From positions 1 to 64,000 of the forward strand of contig NZ_JARHTP010000021.1 in NCBI RefSeq assembly GCF_029223485.1: a DNA stretch of 64,000 bases, given 5' to 3'. A program made the position numbers and the translations under genes. This stretch comes from Streptomyces coacervatus (GTDB taxonomy: Bacteria; Actinomycetota; Actinomycetes; Streptomycetales; Streptomycetaceae). Under the pieces are notes generated by a model. That model did not search any database. It was given only the letters and a program-made list of their open reading frames with translations, and was not told the DNA's origin. Below are positions 54,868 to 63,767 of this stretch, one piece after another (positions within the stretch are counted from its first letter, which is position 1; the number at the start of each line of letters is the position of its first letter).

Positions 54868-55330
54868 GCACCCGCCCGTCGAGCACCAGCAGGGTCTCCT
54901 CGACACCAACATCATGATCCTGCGCAAGTGGATCAATCCAGAGGAGCTGCCCGCCGAGATGGCCATCACCGCCATCACCCTCGCAGAACTCTCCGCAGGA
55001 CCTCATCAGGTGCGCAGCAATGTCGAACAGGACGACTACGACGAACACGCCGAACGCGCCCGCCGCACCGACATCCTCCAGCGCGCGGAGAACGAGTTCG
55101 ACCCCATCCCCTTCGACGCCGAAGCCGCCCGCATCTACGGCCGCGCCTGCGCCGCCGTCATCAGCGCAGGCCGTACGCCCCGGCGCCGCATCGCCGACCT
55201 GATGATCGCCTCGATCGCCATCGCCGAAGATCTCCCCCTGTTCACCACCAACCCCGACGACTTCAAGGGCCTGGCCGACCTCCTCACCGTCGTCCCCGTC
55301 ACCCGACCGAACGTGCTCCACAACCGGTAG
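54857..55330 (+). CDS. PIN-domain toxin (VapC-like ribonuclease)
   Basis: 157 residues. Acidic PIN residues are in place: Asp16 in LLDTN, Glu44 in LAELS, Asp114 in RIADLMIA and Asp135 in TTNPDDF. VapC toxins cut tRNA or rRNA and arrest growth. ATG 54857 lies inside the antitoxin gene, the usual coupling. Confidence 0.88.
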   Translation: MPGEHPPVEHQQGLLDTNIMILRKWINPEELPAEMAITAITLAELSAGPHQVRSNVEQDDYDEHAERARRTDILQRAENEFDPIPFDAEAARIYGRACAAVISAGRTPRRRIADLMIASIAIAEDLPLFTTNPDDFKGLADLLTVVPVTRPNVLHNR

Positions 55331-55432
55331 AAGCAGACGGGACGGGATGGCAGGCGCCTCGTTTGCGCCAGGCGAGGTGGCCGCCCGCTCGGGCCGGGCG
55401 GCCGGACAAGCGGTCCAGGAGGCCGGCAGCTG

Positions 55433-56100
55433 TTGACTGAACTGAAGGACCAGCCACCGGTGTTGACCGGCCGACCCCGGGCCAAGGAGGAGCGGCTGGC
55501 CCGCTTGTGCTTCGTCGTCTCCCACTTCGAAGAGGTTCACCGCGCCGGGCTACGTCCGGGCAATCCGATGCTGCAGCCCGTGCCAGGCGGCGGCCTGGAG
55601 GACCTGCTCGCCCAGGTCCCGGCCTATGTGCCCGCAGACATCGCGCAGCAGGTCCAACTGGCGGGCGCAGAAAAGGCTTTGGGCTGGCTTGCAGAGCTAC
55701 CGGAGGGGCAACGCGTGTGCGCTCCGGAATTCCGCGGAAGTACCGATGCCGACGTGCAGACGCCGATTTCATCGCCGCAGGCCAGCTCATCGACTGCAAG
55801 GCAACCATCCATCCCGAGCACATCGGGGCGCCAGCGATCCACCAGCTGGCCGGATACCTGCTCCTCAGCTACGAAGACCATTACCACCTGGACAGCGTCA
55901 GCCTGTACCTGGCCCGGCAAGGGCAGCTGATCGGCTGGACCAGCCAGGAATTTCTCGACCTGCTGGGCGCCCGCCAGCCACTGGATCAGCTGCGGGCGGA
56001 CTGCCGCGCGGCGCTGGCCCCTCCCCCGCCCCCGGAGCCGACCCAGATACCCCGCCAGGTAACCAGCACACAGGAAAGTCTTTTCGACGCCGACTCGTAA
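55433..56100 (+). pseudogene. Hypothetical gene broken by a frameshift
   Basis: From TTG 55433 (GGAGG about ten bases upstream) the frame reads ERLARLCFVVSHFEEVHRAG, NPMLQPVPGGGLEDLL and VCAPEFRGSTDAD. Around 55752-55760 it shifts by one base to ADADFIAAGQLIDCKATIHP, IHQLAGYLLLSYEDHY and a stop at 56100. The joined protein (about 222 residues) reads like one family I have seen in actinobacteria, where DADFI-G-L-DCKAT is continuous; the DxK core recalls nuclease folds, but this is only a hint. Missing base or sequencing error. Confidence 0.65.
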
Positions 56101-56247
56101 CGGTCTGGGCCACAGGGCGGCATGAGCTGGCCCCGGTTTCGTGGGGGTGTAGCTCTCCTGTAGGGAGCTTCGACCTGCATGGTTGCTGAATGGGGTCTGT
56201 TGCTCGATCGTCGTGGTGTCGGGTGACGGAATCCGGGGGTGGAGCCG

Positions 56248-56299
56248 ATGGTGTCGTGGCATGAGGAGATCGAGCGGCGGGAGGCTGCTGCTCGGTCAT
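56248..56299 (+). pseudogene. Start of a coding sequence cut by IS1182
   Basis: MVSWHEEIERREAAARS begins at ATG 56248 with a GGGGGTGGAG stretch upstream and looks like the N-terminus of a charged coiled-coil protein. The IS left end at about 56300 interrupts it, and I cannot find its continuation past 58094. Confidence 0.45.
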
Positions 56300-56310
56300 G
56301 TCCCGCTGGG

Positions 56311-56334
56311 GACACCGTTGGCGAATTCGGCGGT
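56311..56334 (+). repeat. IS1182 left inverted repeat
   Basis: A 24-base sequence exactly complementary to 58060-58083, two bases beyond the transposase stop. Confidence 0.85.
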
Positions 56335-56336
56335 GT

Positions 56337-57986
56337 CTATGCGGGGCGCAGGCGGCTGAAGCGGGAGGTACGGGTGCTGGCAAATGGCGTCCCGGTCAGC
56401 CAGGCGTCGGTTCGGATGAGGTTGAGGGCGGCGGCGGTGAGCACGTGTTGAAGGCGGGTCTTGGTCAAGCCGATGTAGCGGCTTCTGCGCAGGCCGCAGC
56501 GGCGTAGTCCTTGGGCGATGGTGCCTTCGACGCCGGCGCGGGTGGCGTAGTGCCGTCGCCACTGGTCGGTTTCCTGCAGCTGGCGCCTGGCACGGATCGC
56601 GTCGTGTTCCTCGCGTGGGGCCAGGGCGAGTTTGCGTGGCTCGGTCTTCGAGCGGGTGCATTTCGACCGCACGGGGCAGGCGGCGCAGTCGTGACGGTCG
56701 AAGAACACGTTGGACTGCCAGTAGCCGGGCCGCTGTTGCCGGTGGGGCTTCCAGCGGACGCTGCGGTGGCCTTGGGGACACACAGCGGTGCGGGTGTCCC
56801 AGTCGATAAGAAAGCCGTCGATGGCGAATCCTTCGCCGGCCTTGCCCTGCCAGGTTATGTCGTGGCGGATCGGGCCGGTCAGTTCGACGCCGTGGCTGCC
56901 GGCACTGGTGGCCAGCAGCTTGGCATTGACATAGCCCCGGTCCACGAAGTGCTCACCGGCCAGCAGCCCGCTCTGCTCGAGAGCACCGTGGATGGTCTCG
57001 GTCACCTCGACATCGGTGACGGTGGCCTCGGTCGTGACGACATGCGTGATCAGGTGCGGGGAATGCGCGTCGCAGGTCTCGGTCAGGTGGACCTTGTAGC
57101 CGCTCCACTCGGTGGCGTTCTTGATGCAGTAGCGCGCCTCGCCGTCGTAGGGGGACTCGATGCGGTCGCGGGAGGGCGGCATGTCCTTCGGGTCACGCAT
57201 CCGCACCCGGTCCTGCGCGATGAAGAACTCCTGGATCCAGCACAGGCGAAGCGCCTCAACGGCCGGAATCTGCGGCAGCCATGACGGGGCATGCGGATCG
57301 TTGATCGCGGTCAGCAGCCGTATGCAGTCCTCGCCGGTGTGCTCCATGTACTGCCTGCGCGGGCCCTCACCGCGCGGCAGCCGGTAGTCCTCAATGCGCC
57401 GCTGGTAGCGGTCGAACCAGTCGGCCGGCACCGTTCGCTGCAGCCAGTCGCCGGCCGCGGCGGCCAGCGCGTTCAGGGCGGCGCGCAGGTGTTCCGCGGT
57501 GTTCTCCAGCCGGTTCAGCCGGCGCACCGTGGCCAGGACATGCGTGGAATCGGTGCGCTGGCCGCCGGGCCGCACCAGCAGGCCGGCCTCCTGCAATCGG
57601 TCCAGAACCAGGTCCAGCAGACGCCGCGGTGCCCGGTCGGCCACCAGACGGTCCCGGAACTCACTCAGTACGGAATGGTCGAACCCGGGATCGGTTAAAT
57701 CCAGCCCCAAAAGAAACTTCCAGTCGATGCGCCCGCGCAGGGCAGCGGCCGCCTGGCGGTCCGACAGGCCCTCCACGAACTGCAACACCGACACGATCGC
57801 CAACTGATGTGGCGGCCAGGCGGGTTGACCACGCTGCGGGAACAGGTCCACGAAGTCCTGGTCGGCAAACAGCGGCCCGAGCGCCTCCCGGATCCGCATG
57901 CACAGACAGCCCTTGGGGAAGGCCAGCCGGGCCACCTCGGCGGTCTGGGCCGGAACCTCGCCCGGCAGACGTGGACGCAGCGACAC
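56337..57986 (-). CDS. IS1182-family transposase
   Basis: 549 residues and apparently intact: SLRPRLPGEVPAQTAEVARLAFPKG opening, LFADQDFVDLFPQRGQPAWPPHQLAIVSVLQFVEGLSDRQAA, RTDSTHVLA (Asp of the DDE triad), HFVDRGYVNAKLL (second Asp), a Cys-rich CAACPVRSKCTRS finger and ATRAGVEGTIAQGLRRCGLRRSRY (Glu). I chose the GTG at 57984-57986 because GAGG lies eight bases upstream; an ATG at 58029-58031 is also open. It is probably active or recently active. Confidence 0.9.
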   Translation of the reverse strand: MSLRPRLPGEVPAQTAEVARLAFPKGCLCMRIREALGPLFADQDFVDLFPQRGQPAWPPHQLAIVSVLQFVEGLSDRQAAAALRGRIDWKFLLGLDLTDPGFDHSVLSEFRDRLVADRAPRRLLDLVLDRLQEAGLLVRPGGQRTDSTHVLATVRRLNRLENTAEHLRAALNALAAAAGDWLQRTVPADWFDRYQRRIEDYRLPRGEGPRRQYMEHTGEDCIRLLTAINDPHAPSWLPQIPAVEALRLCWIQEFFIAQDRVRMRDPKDMPPSRDRIESPYDGEARYCIKNATEWSGYKVHLTETCDAHSPHLITHVVTTEATVTDVEVTETIHGALEQSGLLAGEHFVDRGYVNAKLLATSAGSHGVELTGPIRHDITWQGKAGEGFAIDGFLIDWDTRTAVCPQGHRSVRWKPHRQQRPGYWQSNVFFDRHDCAACPVRSKCTRSKTEPRKLALAPREEHDAIRARRQLQETDQWRRHYATRAGVEGTIAQGLRRCGLRRSRYIGLTKTRLQHVLTAAALNLIRTDAWLTGTPFASTRTSRFSRLRPA

Positions 57987-58059
57987 CTCGATCACCTCAC
58001 GCTCGCGCCCCCACGTCCCTCCGGTCATCATCCCGCCACCGCAAGGTCATTTGGCGACC

Positions 58060-58083
58060 ACCGCCGAATTCGCCAACGGTGTC
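58060..58083 (-). repeat. IS1182 right inverted repeat
   Basis: Exact reverse complement of 56311-56334. Confidence 0.85.
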
Positions 58084-58117
58084 CTTCATGGGACGCCATC
58101 CTGACGCAGGATCTCAC

Positions 58118-59569
58118 TCAGACAGAGCCGCACCCATCGCCGTTTGGGCGCAACGCCTCTGCAGCGCTCACAGGTCGACCCAAGCCGGAGAGCATGTCGA
58201 CAAGGGATCGCTCCAAGTCCCTCAGGAACTTTTCGCAATCCTGTCGAGAGAACATTCTCGTGTTGAATCGCAGGCTGGCTGTCGTCTCTCTCGGGTCAGG
58301 GGATACCGAGAAGTAGAAATTCTTCTCCTCATGTTCCACCTCAGTGCCATCGTTGATCCGCGTCTCGACAAGCAGCTGGCGTGCCTCTGTTGCAGGATCC
58401 GCAATGCCCGCCAAGTAGCTCTCTACAGCCCTAGGACTCTGTTCGCCCCACACGTTCAAAGCACAAGTGGTGTCAGGAAGGAAACCTAGCTCCCTTGACA
58501 GCTCCGTCATCATCGGGGCCAAGTGCTCTGGGTCGTACTGGCCAAAGAAGATCCCCTCGGAGAGCAGGGGGTCGACATCACGTATGACGGATTCCGCAGT
58601 CATCTCGCCGACGGTCACATAGAGGGGAACATTCTGGGTCAACGTCCCAGACAATGACGCCCACTTGCGGCTCAATCTGTTGTGGTTGTGCATCAGAAAA
58701 CCAGCCCCGGAGTTGCCGGTGTGCCGACACAGCAATACGGCCGCGAGGCCGACAAATACAGCACCCACACTAACTTTTAGATGCCGCGCCAAGGAGTAGG
58801 CAGCGACAGACGCCGCTTGCGAGTTCATCCGCACTCCTTTAAATTGCGGCGACTCAGGAGCATTTCGCGCCGCAGGACAGGAATTCGGACCAAATCTGGC
58901 CACCTGCTCTCGCCAGTAATGCATGGATTTCGATGACTGATCAACCCCGGATGGACTCTTCTCAAATTCGAGGCGCTCGGACGGATGAACCAGATGGCCA
59001 CCAGAAGGGAGGCCATCCCCCTTGACAATCGACTCGAGCACCAGCGTGAAGTCATCGGCCAACGTCTTCGTGCCGCGCGCATCGGAAGCCAAATGGAAGA
59101 CCGTGAAAATGACCTGACGGACTACCTCCGCTTCGACTACAACAGCAGCGCGCATGGAGATTTCTGGTGATGTGAACGGGGCTGCCGCAAGAGCCTCGGA
59201 CGCTTGTTCCGAGAAATCTTCAAGAACCTGATTACCCGCCTCATATACGGCCACACTCAGCTCGCCACGCTCAGCGATCACCTGGCGTGCGGTGGCATTC
59301 TCATCGATGTGAAACCTGGTCCTGAGTGTCTGATGACGACTGATCAGGGCCCCGATCGCAGTCAGTACAGCGTCGAGCGTAGTACCGGGCGGGACATCGA
59401 TGCCGTACCGCAAATTCAGCCACTGAATATGCGGCGCGTTCAACTCGACCGATCGCCACAACCATTTCTGCGCCCAAGTGAGCGCAAGGTTCCCGGAGCC
59501 CACACCCGAGAAATTTACAGCGTGAATAGCAGTTGGCCTTATTTGCGGCGCAGTTTTCTGGGGAGCCAT
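58118..59569 (-). CDS. Free-standing NRPS condensation-domain protein
   Basis: 483 residues. Condensation-domain motifs: WAQKWLW near 32-38 (C1-like), RHQTLRTRF at 78-86 (C2), the active-site segment FHLASDARG at 158-166 (C3), and LTQNVPLYV later (C5-like). The usual HHxxxDG reads Phe-His-x3-Asp-Ala: the catalytic second His159 and Asp163 remain, the first His is Phe. Free-standing C domains join a carrier-bound acyl group to an amine or alcohol. ATG 59567-59569 follows GGAGGAGGGA; an ATG at 59612-59614 is possible. It lies 54 bases downstream of the carrier gene, one operon, in lower-G+C DNA. Confidence 0.85.
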   Translation of the reverse strand: MAPQKTAPQIRPTAIHAVNFSGVGSGNLALTWAQKWLWRSVELNAPHIQWLNLRYGIDVPPGTTLDAVLTAIGALISRHQTLRTRFHIDENATARQVIAERGELSVAVYEAGNQVLEDFSEQASEALAAAPFTSPEISMRAAVVVEAEVVRQVIFTVFHLASDARGTKTLADDFTLVLESIVKGDGLPSGGHLVHPSERLEFEKSPSGVDQSSKSMHYWREQVARFGPNSCPAARNAPESPQFKGVRMNSQAASVAAYSLARHLKVSVGAVFVGLAAVLLCRHTGNSGAGFLMHNHNRLSRKWASLSGTLTQNVPLYVTVGEMTAESVIRDVDPLLSEGIFFGQYDPEHLAPMMTELSRELGFLPDTTCALNVWGEQSPRAVESYLAGIADPATEARQLLVETRINDGTEVEHEEKNFYFSVSPDPRETTASLRFNTRMFSRQDCEKFLRDLERSLVDMLSGLGRPVSAAEALRPNGDGCGSV

Positions 59570-59623
59570 AGATCCATCCCTCCTCCACGCAGGTGCCGGT
59601 TCACCCACAACCATTCTTGAAGG

Positions 59624-60268
59624 TCAACTCAGCCGAACCCCCGCCTCCTCTACCATTTCGGCCGAACGCGCGACTGTTTTGCCACTCATAAGGATCTGTC
59701 GGACCACCGGGTCGTCGTATTTGAGGCCGAGCCGCTCCATCAAGGCGACTGATATTTCCAAGGACGTGAGGGAATCTCCACCCAGGTCATAAAAATTGTC
59801 ATGGACCCCCACCTCATCCAGATCAAGCACGGTTTCCCAGATACCTGCGATCACTTCCTCTATCTGCCCTGCAGCCTCTTGAAAATCGACTTCCAGGTTA
59901 GGCCGAACCCGTCCTGAGTACTTCAGCTGCCCCACGTCTACTTTCCCCTCATCACTCAAAGGCATCGAGTCGAGTAGAACAATTTTGGAGGGAATGGAAG
60001 CGGATGTGAGTTGCGGTACAAGATATTCGCGGAGGGCGTGGGCCGGATCAGCAAGGTCGTGCTCCTCGTCCAGCACCACATGGGCAACCAATAGTATGCG
60101 GCCGCTCCCGGTTTTATGGGGCATGACGTGGGCATCAAGAACACTCTCGTGGGTGTGCAGCGCCTCCCGTACTTCGCCCAACTCGACCAACTCGCCACGA
60201 ATGTTGAGCTGACCGTCGACACGGCCGCGATACTCGCTCTGCCCGCCGGAAATCATCCCTTGCGACAT
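59624..60268 (-). CDS. C-terminal adenylation subdomain fused to carrier domain
   Basis: 214 residues. Residues 13-120 are only the C-terminal part of an NRPS adenylation domain: YRGRVDGQLNIRGELVELGEV (A8) and PLSDEGKVDVGQL with the catalytic Lys109 (A10). Residues 135-205 are a carrier domain with DNFYDLGGDSLTSLEI and the phosphopantetheine Ser166. The large ATP- and substrate-binding N-terminal subdomain is absent and I do not see it upstream. The reading frame is clean, with GGGAGAAGCC before ATG 60266-60268, so it may be a real split enzyme or a carrier that kept a tail. Confidence 0.85.
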   Translation of the reverse strand: MSQGMISGGQSEYRGRVDGQLNIRGELVELGEVREALHTHESVLDAHVMPHKTGSGRILLVAHVVLDEEHDLADPAHALREYLVPQLTSASIPSKIVLLDSMPLSDEGKVDVGQLKYSGRVRPNLEVDFQEAAGQIEEVIAGIWETVLDLDEVGVHDNFYDLGGDSLTSLEISVALMERLGLKYDDPVVRQILMSGKTVARSAEMVEEAGVRLS

Positions 60269-60755
60269 GGCTTCTCCCATTAAAAGACGCCGCGGTGAAC
60301 CTGGGCAGCATCGATGACCGGAGCTAAATGATATTCGCGTTCTGCCTGCACCTCCGCCGGCCTCAGGAAGACAAGGGCGTTCGCGCGCCGAGTCCGCGCG
60401 CCGTCGGAGGCGTCTTCAAGAATCGGTCTCCCCTTGCCCTAGCGATAGAGACGGGTGGAGCTGGATAATCCCGTCCGATTGGAGACATTGTCTATCGGCT
60501 CTTCGTACCTGGAGCATCAGCCACTGTTGAGCGCACCAATATCCGCGTAGCGTGTGGGACCCCACCGTTTCCCCTCACTGGCCATTTGGTGCTACCAATA
60601 TCGTGACCTGGACGCCAATCGCGCCCAGTGTCTCTATTGGCGGTCCTCGACTCATGCCGTATGTGAGGGACGGCCCGTTGAAACGGATCGCTCCGTGTTC
60701 AGGTCAGCATCCGGCGCGGCAAAGGCTCGCGACCATGACGGCGAGGAGGAGGAGA
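60269..60755. other. 487-base gap between divergent cluster genes
   Basis: Divergent promoter region. Translating it on the minus strand gives no recognisable adenylation N-terminal subdomain, so the truncated A domain does not simply continue through a frameshift here. The left half is A+T-richer. No gene seen. Confidence 0.6.
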
Positions 60756-61964
60756 GTGACCACTGGCGGCCTCTCGTTGAAACGGCTGGCCCGCGTACGA
60801 GACGTGCTTGATCGTTATGTTGACGCCGGCCACGGCCCGGGCGTGGTCGGGGTCATCGCCCGCGGCGGTGACGTCCACCTCGAAGCAGCGGGCACTCTCG
60901 CCTTCGAGGGCGCCGGGTCGAAGACGCCGATGGCAGCCGACACCATCTGCCGCATCGCATCGATGACGAAGCCGATCATTGCCGCCTGCGCGATGACGCT
61001 CGTACAGGACCACACGCTCCAACTCGACGACCCGGTCGACTCGCTCCTTCCCGAACTGGCCGACATGAGCGTGCTCGCCGACCCGGACGGGCCGCTGGAC
61101 AAGACCGTGCCGGCGGAACGCTCCATCACGTTGCGGGATCTGCTCACCTGCCGCCTCGGCACCGGCACGGTCGTGACCGGTGCGGGCATCGCGGAACCGG
61201 GAACGGTGCCCATCGCCGACGCGCTTGACGCGATAGGGCAAGGGCAAGGCCCGGACAACGCCGAGCCGTCGCCGGACACTTGGATCCGCCGACTCGGCAG
61301 GTTGCCGCTCGTCCACCAGCCGGGTGAGCGCTTCATGTACAACATCGGCCCCATCGTGACGGGCATCCTCATCGCCCGAGCCACTGGTCTGTCCCTGAAG
61401 GACGCTCTGCGCGAACGGATCTGCGAGCCGCTCGGGATGCGAGACACAGCCTTGAGTGTGGACAGCGGCAGCGCCAGTCGGCTGGCGACCGCATACGAAC
61501 GTGACGAAGTCACCGGCAAACTCGTCGCCGCCGATGGTCCCGACGGGCGATGGAGGCAGCCACCGACGTTCAAGGCCCCCGCCACTGGGCTCGTGTCGAC
61601 CGCCGACGACTACCTTGCCTTCGCATCGGCCCTGCTCCACGGTCAGCGGGTTCTCTCACGGGAATCGGTCACGCTGATGACGAGCAACCATTTGACGCCA
61701 GCGCAGAAGGAGCTCTCTAGATTTGTGCCAGCGTCCTTCTTCAAGGAATACGGATGGGGTTTTGGGGTGTCAGTCCGCACGTGGCCGGCGCGCATGGGGC
61801 CCTCCGTCGGGAGCTACGGATGGTATGGCAAGTACGGAACTTCCTGGATCAATGACCCGGCGACGGGCATGACGACGATTCTCATCATCCAGCGTACGGA
61901 CTGGAAAGGCTTGCCAATCTATCTCGAATTCTGGAGAGCCGCCTACCAGGCGATGAGTAACTGA
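60756..61964 (+). CDS. SxxK serine hydrolase (class C beta-lactamase/EstB-like)
   Basis: 402 residues. Ser69-Met-Thr-Lys72 in RIASMTKP and the Tyr195-Asn motif in FMYNIGP are present. The third KTG/HxG box is replaced by SYGWYGKYG, so beta-lactam hydrolysis is unlikely; esterase or transacylase activity fits better. No signal peptide, so it acts in the cytoplasm. GTG 60756 has GAGGAGG six bases upstream; an ATG at 60735 is in frame. In natural-product clusters such enzymes act as acyltransferases or cyclising esterases; here it faces the carrier and condensation genes. Confidence 0.85.
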   Translation: MTTGGLSLKRLARVRDVLDRYVDAGHGPGVVGVIARGGDVHLEAAGTLAFEGAGSKTPMAADTICRIASMTKPIIAACAMTLVQDHTLQLDDPVDSLLPELADMSVLADPDGPLDKTVPAERSITLRDLLTCRLGTGTVVTGAGIAEPGTVPIADALDAIGQGQGPDNAEPSPDTWIRRLGRLPLVHQPGERFMYNIGPIVTGILIARATGLSLKDALRERICEPLGMRDTALSVDSGSASRLATAYERDEVTGKLVAADGPDGRWRQPPTFKAPATGLVSTADDYLAFASALLHGQRVLSRESVTLMTSNHLTPAQKELSRFVPASFFKEYGWGFGVSVRTWPARMGPSVGSYGWYGKYGTSWINDPATGMTTILIIQRTDWKGLPIYLEFWRAAYQAMSN

Positions 61965-62036
61965 TCCTGCAATCACTACCGCTATGGGTCTTGGCCAGTC
62001 GGTTTTTCCACAGCCCACACCGAACGGAGAATATTC

Positions 62037-63755
62037 GTGATCATCGCAGGACTCAAACTCACCCAAAGTGGCGGCATCGCTCTCATCAACGACGGGAAGC
62101 TTGAGTTTCACATCGAGATGCAGAAACTCGCCAACAATCGCCGGTACAGCAATTTCGATGATCTCGACATGCTCCCCGAAATATTCGCCGAATACGGCTA
62201 CACACTCGCCGACGTGGACCAGTGGGCCATTGACGGCTGGGACGGTTCAGAGTACGGACAGGCAGCTGCGCGCATCAATGGCCAACTCGTCGACGTGCAG
62301 CTTGCTCCGTACCGGGAGACCGCTCGGGTACCCGACCCATGTCAGCCGGGTTACGTAGGAAAGCTGAGTCTCGGCGGCCGATCCACGGAGTACGCCAGTT
62401 ATGTGCATGTCGCCAGTCATATGGCTGCGGCCTACAGCACGAGCCCCTTTGCGCGCAGGGGGGAGCCATCCATGGTACTGGTCTGGGACGGTGGCTGCTT
62501 TCCACGGCTCTACTGCGTATCGCCCGACGGCCGGGTCGAGCCCGGCGGCGAGGCGTTTCCTTTGATCGGGCACACCTATTCGATGGCATCCCAATATTAC
62601 GGACCCTTCCGTCGAAGCAATAAATCCCGGACGGTGGACGATCTGTCCGTGGCCGGAAAGATGATGGCCTACATTGCGTTGGGGAAGCCCGTCGAGAGCG
62701 TCAAGCAGGTCCTTCGGGAGCTGTTCCAGAAGCACTTCGAGGCCGACACCGCCTCAGTCCGGGCATATCGGGCGCGGATCATCGGCTGCGGCAGCACCGG
62801 CGAGCCCTCTCACTCGTACGTGCACGCCTATCTCACCGAGGTGCAGGAGCGCACGGAGAAACTGGGAGTGAGCGACGAGGATGTGCTGGCCAGCGTGCAC
62901 GCCTTCCTGGAAGAGCTCCTCCTCGACCGGGTGACGGCCAAGATACGGACCTGGAAGGGCGATGAGCCCTGGAACCTGTGTTTTGCCGGGGGCTGCGCAC
63001 TGAACATCAAGTGGAACAGCGCCCTGCGCTCCCACCCGATGATCCGTTCTCTGTGGGTGCCGCCGTTCCCCGACGATTCCGGATCGGCGATCGGTACCGC
63101 CTGCGCCCACCTCGGCTCGGGGCACGGATTGAGGCCGATCGAGTGGGGGGTCCGGCTAGGCCCCGCGTTGCGTCCGACAGACCCGACACCCGAGGGCTGG
63201 ACGGTCACCGCCTGCGGGCCCAAGGAAGTGGCCAGGCTCCTGCACACGTCCGGCCGACCGGTGGTGGTGCTGCACGGTCGCGCCGAGTTGGGCCCGCGCG
63301 CCCTCGGGGCGCGCAGCATCCTTGCGCCGGCGACCGACCCCGCCATGAAGGCGGTGCTGAACGATGTCAAGCGGCGTGAGCACTACCGTCCCGTGGCACC
63401 GATCTGTCTGGTCGAGCACGCCCCTGAGGTCTTCGAGCCCGGGACACCGGACCCGTACATGCTGTTCGAGCACTGGGTACGCCCGGAATGGGTCGGCCGG
63501 ATCCCGGCGGCGATGCACCTCGATGGGACAGCGCGGCTACAAACGGTGAGCAAGGCCGATGATCCGAACCTGGCGACAATTCTTAACGAATACCACCGGC
63601 TCAGCGGCATCCCGGTGCTCTGCAATACCAGCGCCAATCTGAACGGAAGCGGCTTCTTTCCGGATGTCGCCTCAGCCGCGGAGTGGGGAGGCGTGGACCA
63701 CATCTGGAGCGAAGGAACCCTCTACAGCCGGTCCCGTTCCGGGACGGACGAGTAG
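62037..63755 (+). CDS. NodU/CmcH-family O-carbamoyltransferase
   Basis: 572 residues, full length. The N-terminal YrdC-independent Kae1-like part opens IIAGLKLTQSGGIALINDGK and has VHVASHMAAAYSTSPF and VLVWDGGCF. The C-terminal carbamoyl-transfer part has LCFAGGCALNIKWNS, ELGPRALGARSILAPATDP and KRREHYRPVAPICL. It transfers carbamoyl from carbamoyl phosphate via carbamoyl-AMP to a hydroxyl group, as in tobramycin or cephamycin tailoring. GGAGAATATTC precedes GTG 62037. It predicts a carbamoylated product. Confidence 0.92.
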   Translation: MIIAGLKLTQSGGIALINDGKLEFHIEMQKLANNRRYSNFDDLDMLPEIFAEYGYTLADVDQWAIDGWDGSEYGQAAARINGQLVDVQLAPYRETARVPDPCQPGYVGKLSLGGRSTEYASYVHVASHMAAAYSTSPFARRGEPSMVLVWDGGCFPRLYCVSPDGRVEPGGEAFPLIGHTYSMASQYYGPFRRSNKSRTVDDLSVAGKMMAYIALGKPVESVKQVLRELFQKHFEADTASVRAYRARIIGCGSTGEPSHSYVHAYLTEVQERTEKLGVSDEDVLASVHAFLEELLLDRVTAKIRTWKGDEPWNLCFAGGCALNIKWNSALRSHPMIRSLWVPPFPDDSGSAIGTACAHLGSGHGLRPIEWGVRLGPALRPTDPTPEGWTVTACGPKEVARLLHTSGRPVVVLHGRAELGPRALGARSILAPATDPAMKAVLNDVKRREHYRPVAPICLVEHAPEVFEPGTPDPYMLFEHWVRPEWVGRIPAAMHLDGTARLQTVSKADDPNLATILNEYHRLSGIPVLCNTSANLNGSGFFPDVASAAEWGGVDHIWSEGTLYSRSRSGTDE

Positions 63756-63767
63756 GAGAAGCCGGAC

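Larger units (their letters stand above)
56300..58094 (-). mobile_element. IS1182-family insertion sequence
   Basis: About 1.8 kb. Perfect 24-bp inverted repeats at 56311-56334 and 58060-58083; the similarity extends imperfectly outward to GTCCC at 56300 and GGGAC at 58094, taken as the ends. One transposase gene fills it. No clear target duplication was seen in the flanks (TCAT left, GCCA right). Confidence 0.8.

Noticed and set aside
60281..60560. Possible missing N-terminal adenylation subdomain upstream of the carrier gene
   Set aside because: Minus-strand translation shows stops and no A1-A7 motif.
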